Shown: positions 62,569 through 64,000 of the stretch, piece after piece
Layout: every line of letters begins with the position of its first letter
Position numbering within the stretch: position 1 is the stretch's first letter
Assembly: GCA_019359675.1 (NCBI GenBank)
Contig: JAHHGX010000071.1
Span: 141,962 to 205,961 of the forward strand
Length of the DNA stretch: 64,000 nucleotides
From: Calothrix sp. FI2-JRJ7
Lineage (GTDB): Bacteria > Cyanobacteriota > Cyanobacteriia > Cyanobacteriales > Nostocaceae
Direction: 5' to 3'
Program-made: the position numbers and the translations under genes
The notes under the pieces: model-generated
Told to the model about the DNA's origin: nothing
Database searches by the model: none
Seen by the model: only the letters and a program-made list of their open reading frames with translations

Positions 62569-63591
62569 CCATGCAGGGGGATTGGGTAGCATTTTATAAA
62601 GCTTGCTTAATTCCTCTACATCACTGTCAAACCAATTATTAATCCATTTATTGTAGTGTTGAATGGCTTGTTGTTCGGTTATTTTACCTGCCGCTTCTGA
62701 CGTAATTAAATGTCCTGCCATCATTCCCGACATAATAGCTTTTAATACTCCATGCGATGATGCTGGGTCGAGAACCATTGCTGCATCTCCTACTGTGAAA
62801 TATCCTTTTCCTGCGGGTTGGGAAATTATTCGCCAAGTTACGTCACTAGCGCGAGTTTTTTGGTAAACCTGTAATTGCTCAAATTCTTTAGGAAACCAGT
62901 CTTTTTCAAGTTTTTCTGAATCTAATGTTAGACGTGACCATTGGTATAATTGAGGTTTTATTTTTGCCGTCCACGTCCAACCGTTTGAGTCTGCTACTAT
63001 TGCAGGCGCCTCATCACATGGTGGACATTCGCCTTGTGCGTAACCATAATGTGCGATGAGACGAGGGGAATGGTAGTTTATTGATATTCCTAATTCTTTA
63101 GCTAGCCAATGGTTACTGCCCGATGCATCGATAACTTTTGATGCTTGTAGTAATCCTTGGGATGTTTCAACAGCGATAATTTTACCTCTTTGGGTAATGA
63201 TGCGAGATGCATGGCAGGGCTGTAAGACTTTGACACCTAAAGATTGGGCGCGTTTTAGTAAGATATTATCGAAGTCGGCGCGTATTGCTTGGAATCCTTG
63301 CCATGTTTCTTGGTCTTTTCCGAAGGGGATGAATTTATTTTCTCCTTCCCATTTTACCCAGTTACCTTGGTGACGTATAAAATTAGCTTTTAGGATGTCT
63401 TCTAGGACTCCTAATTGTTTGAATAGTGGTTCGGTACCGGGATGCAGGGTTTCACCTGGGTGTATGCGTGGAAATGGTTTTGCTTCGATTAATGTTACTT
63501 TTAAGTTTTGTAAGGCACAGGTGATGGCTGTTGAGGCGCCTGCTGGGCCGCTACCGATGATGATAATGCCGGATGTTTGTTTGTTATACAT
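62539..63591 (-). CDS. FAD-dependent oxidoreductase (geranylgeranyl reductase/halogenase-like)
   Basis: 350 residues. The FAD-binding GSGPAGAS at residues 13-20 and the VGDAAMVLDPASSHGVLKAIMSGMMAG second dinucleotide motif define the PHBH-type fold. FPRIHPGETLHPGTEPLF is the GxGE-like segment shared with tryptophan-halogenase and LodB-type flavoproteins. The halogenase Lys/WxWxIP signature is not evident, though GWTWTAKI is close. It may modify a protein or isoprenoid; the substrate is unresolved. No cofactor partner adjacent. Confidence 0.82.
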   Translation of the reverse strand: MYNKQTSGIIIIGSGPAGASTAITCALQNLKVTLIEAKPFPRIHPGETLHPGTEPLFKQLGVLEDILKANFIRHQGNWVKWEGENKFIPFGKDQETWQGFQAIRADFDNILLKRAQSLGVKVLQPCHASRIITQRGKIIAVETSQGLLQASKVIDASGSNHWLAKELGISINYHSPRLIAHYGYAQGECPPCDEAPAIVADSNGWTWTAKIKPQLYQWSRLTLDSEKLEKDWFPKEFEQLQVYQKTRASDVTWRIISQPAGKGYFTVGDAAMVLDPASSHGVLKAIMSGMMAGHLITSEAAGKITEQQAIQHYNKWINNWFDSDVEELSKLYKMLPNPPAWLFDCNHRRN

Positions 63592-63616
63592 AGTTTATTT
63601 ATTTAATAGGTTTAGA

Positions 63617-63641
63617 GGAACAGGCATAGGAAGCCTGTTCC
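63617..63641. terminator. GGAACAGGC hairpin
   Basis: GGAACAGGC/GCCTGTTCC, a perfect 9-bp stem with a 7-nt loop, between the flavoprotein start and the transposase remnant. Related to the hairpin at 60576. Confidence 0.55.
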
Positions 63642-63657
63642 ACGAGGTTATACCGTT

Positions 63658-63930
63658 TCACGAAAAGCCTGATACAAATAAAGCCGATAAAATAAAATCC
63701 CATCCAGTGATAGATTTAATTTGAGAAGCAGTCAATTTATCTAACTGTTTCCAGACAGCTTCTTTTAACTCATCTAATGTTTGGAAGCATTCCCATTTTA
63801 AAGCTTTCTTAATTTCTTTCCAAAGTCTTTCAATTGGGTTAACTTCGGGTGTGTGTGGAGGTTGGAATAATAGAATTACAGCAGATTGCAGGTTTATGAG
63901 GTACAGTAACAGCAGTTAGCAAACCAGTTT
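63658..63930 (-). pseudogene. IS630-family transposase, C-terminal remnant
   Basis: Reading the minus strand gives LINLQSAVILLFQPPHTPEVNPIERLW and then KEIKKALKWECFQTLDELKEAV..., the IS630/Tc1-like C-terminus with the last acidic residue in the PEVNPIE motif. It stops at 63658-63660. An in-frame stop at about 63931 truncates the upstream side, so most of the gene is lost or the break lies near the window edge. Confidence 0.75.
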
Positions 63931-64000
63931 CTTAAATGTTTGGGGTTGAACAAATTAAGTGCAATCGCGATTAATGTATCAACCATTTTCGTTGTTTTAG
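63931..64000. other. Window end without a recognised gene
   Basis: The last 70 nt show no open frame of note; it may belong to another insertion-sequence fragment continuing outside the window. Confidence 0.3.

Noticed and set aside
1..64000. CRISPR array, prophage or defence island
   Set aside because: No regularly spaced repeats with unique spacers, no cas, phage structural or restriction genes were found; the repeats are dispersed palindromes. The Uma2 gene alone is not evidence for a defence system.

Overview
The window is chromosomal DNA of a cyanobacterium, probably a large-genome filamentous member of the Nostocales. The gene content is typically cyanobacterial: HemE, RpoZ, a DUF1818 protein, the 2-oxoglutarate decarboxylase / succinic-semialdehyde dehydrogenase pair, Uma2 proteins and a Wzx/Wzy/Wzc exopolysaccharide locus. 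The base composition is AT-rich, with many families of short palindromic intergenic repeats. The classic cyanobacterial palindrome GCGATCGC was not seen. GGCGCC occurs about 110 times by eye, where roughly 4 would be expected, so it looks like the lineage's alternative highly iterated palindrome. Genus cannot be fixed from this window, and no heterocyst or nitrogen-fixation gene is present.

Layout. 0-6.6 kb: a radical SAM/B12 protein cut by the window edge, an NAD-dependent epimerase, a secreted protein, hemE, a small conserved protein and a receiver-PAS-histidine kinase. 6.6-12.7 kb: an amidoligase gene broken by a 110-bp inverted-repeat element, a divergent S66 LD-carboxypeptidase, a sugar-1-phosphate uridylyltransferase overlapping a GHMP sugar kinase, and a GNAT acetyltransferase. 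12.7-13.8 kb: a non-coding kilobase containing a highly structured RNA candidate with its own terminator. 13.8-18.4 kb: a DCC thiol oxidoreductase, an agmatinase-family enzyme, a Uma2 nuclease, a divergent SDR/MerR pair sharing a textbook MerR operator, and a decayed three-member tRNA array. 18.4-29 kb: an SPFH protein with a triplicated N-terminal module, a CPA2 antiporter, speE, leuC-leuD, a frameshifted HigA-like antitoxin, a pentapeptide protein and a Bax inhibitor-1 protein. 29-36.6 kb: the TCA-bypass operon, an FHA-GAF adenylate cyclase and a VanZ-LamG membrane protein. 36.6-51.9 kb: RbgA/YlqF GTPase, then an exopolysaccharide block on the minus strand (GHL10 hydrolase, WecG-type, GT14, three GT2, Wzx, Wzy, Wzc/BY-kinase), 5-formyl-THF cyclo-ligase, a lone MalG-type permease and an initiating sugar transferase. 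52-64 kb: a 1314-residue coiled-coil/actin-like ATPase protein, a CRP regulator - DUF2232 - CobT operon, a TpsB pseudogene, tRNA-Pro(GGG), DUF1818, rpoZ, a fasciclin protein, a flavin oxidoreductase and an IS630 transposase remnant.

How the parts work together. Agmatinase-family enzyme and spermidine synthase suggest polyamine metabolism. LeuCD, HemE, CobT and the OgdA/SSADH pair are core metabolism. The adenylate cyclase and the CRP-family regulator are two ends of a cAMP pathway. The 37-52 kb block is a Wzx/Wzy-type polysaccharide export locus. The GHMP kinase and uridylyltransferase could feed it with an activated sugar.

The clearest unusual features are the amidoligase gene split by a miniature element whose removal restores the frame, the structured RNA at 13.26-13.46 kb, the relic tRNA array at 17.8-18.0 kb, the GGCGCC signature, and the use of different palindromic repeat families at nearly every convergent gene junction.
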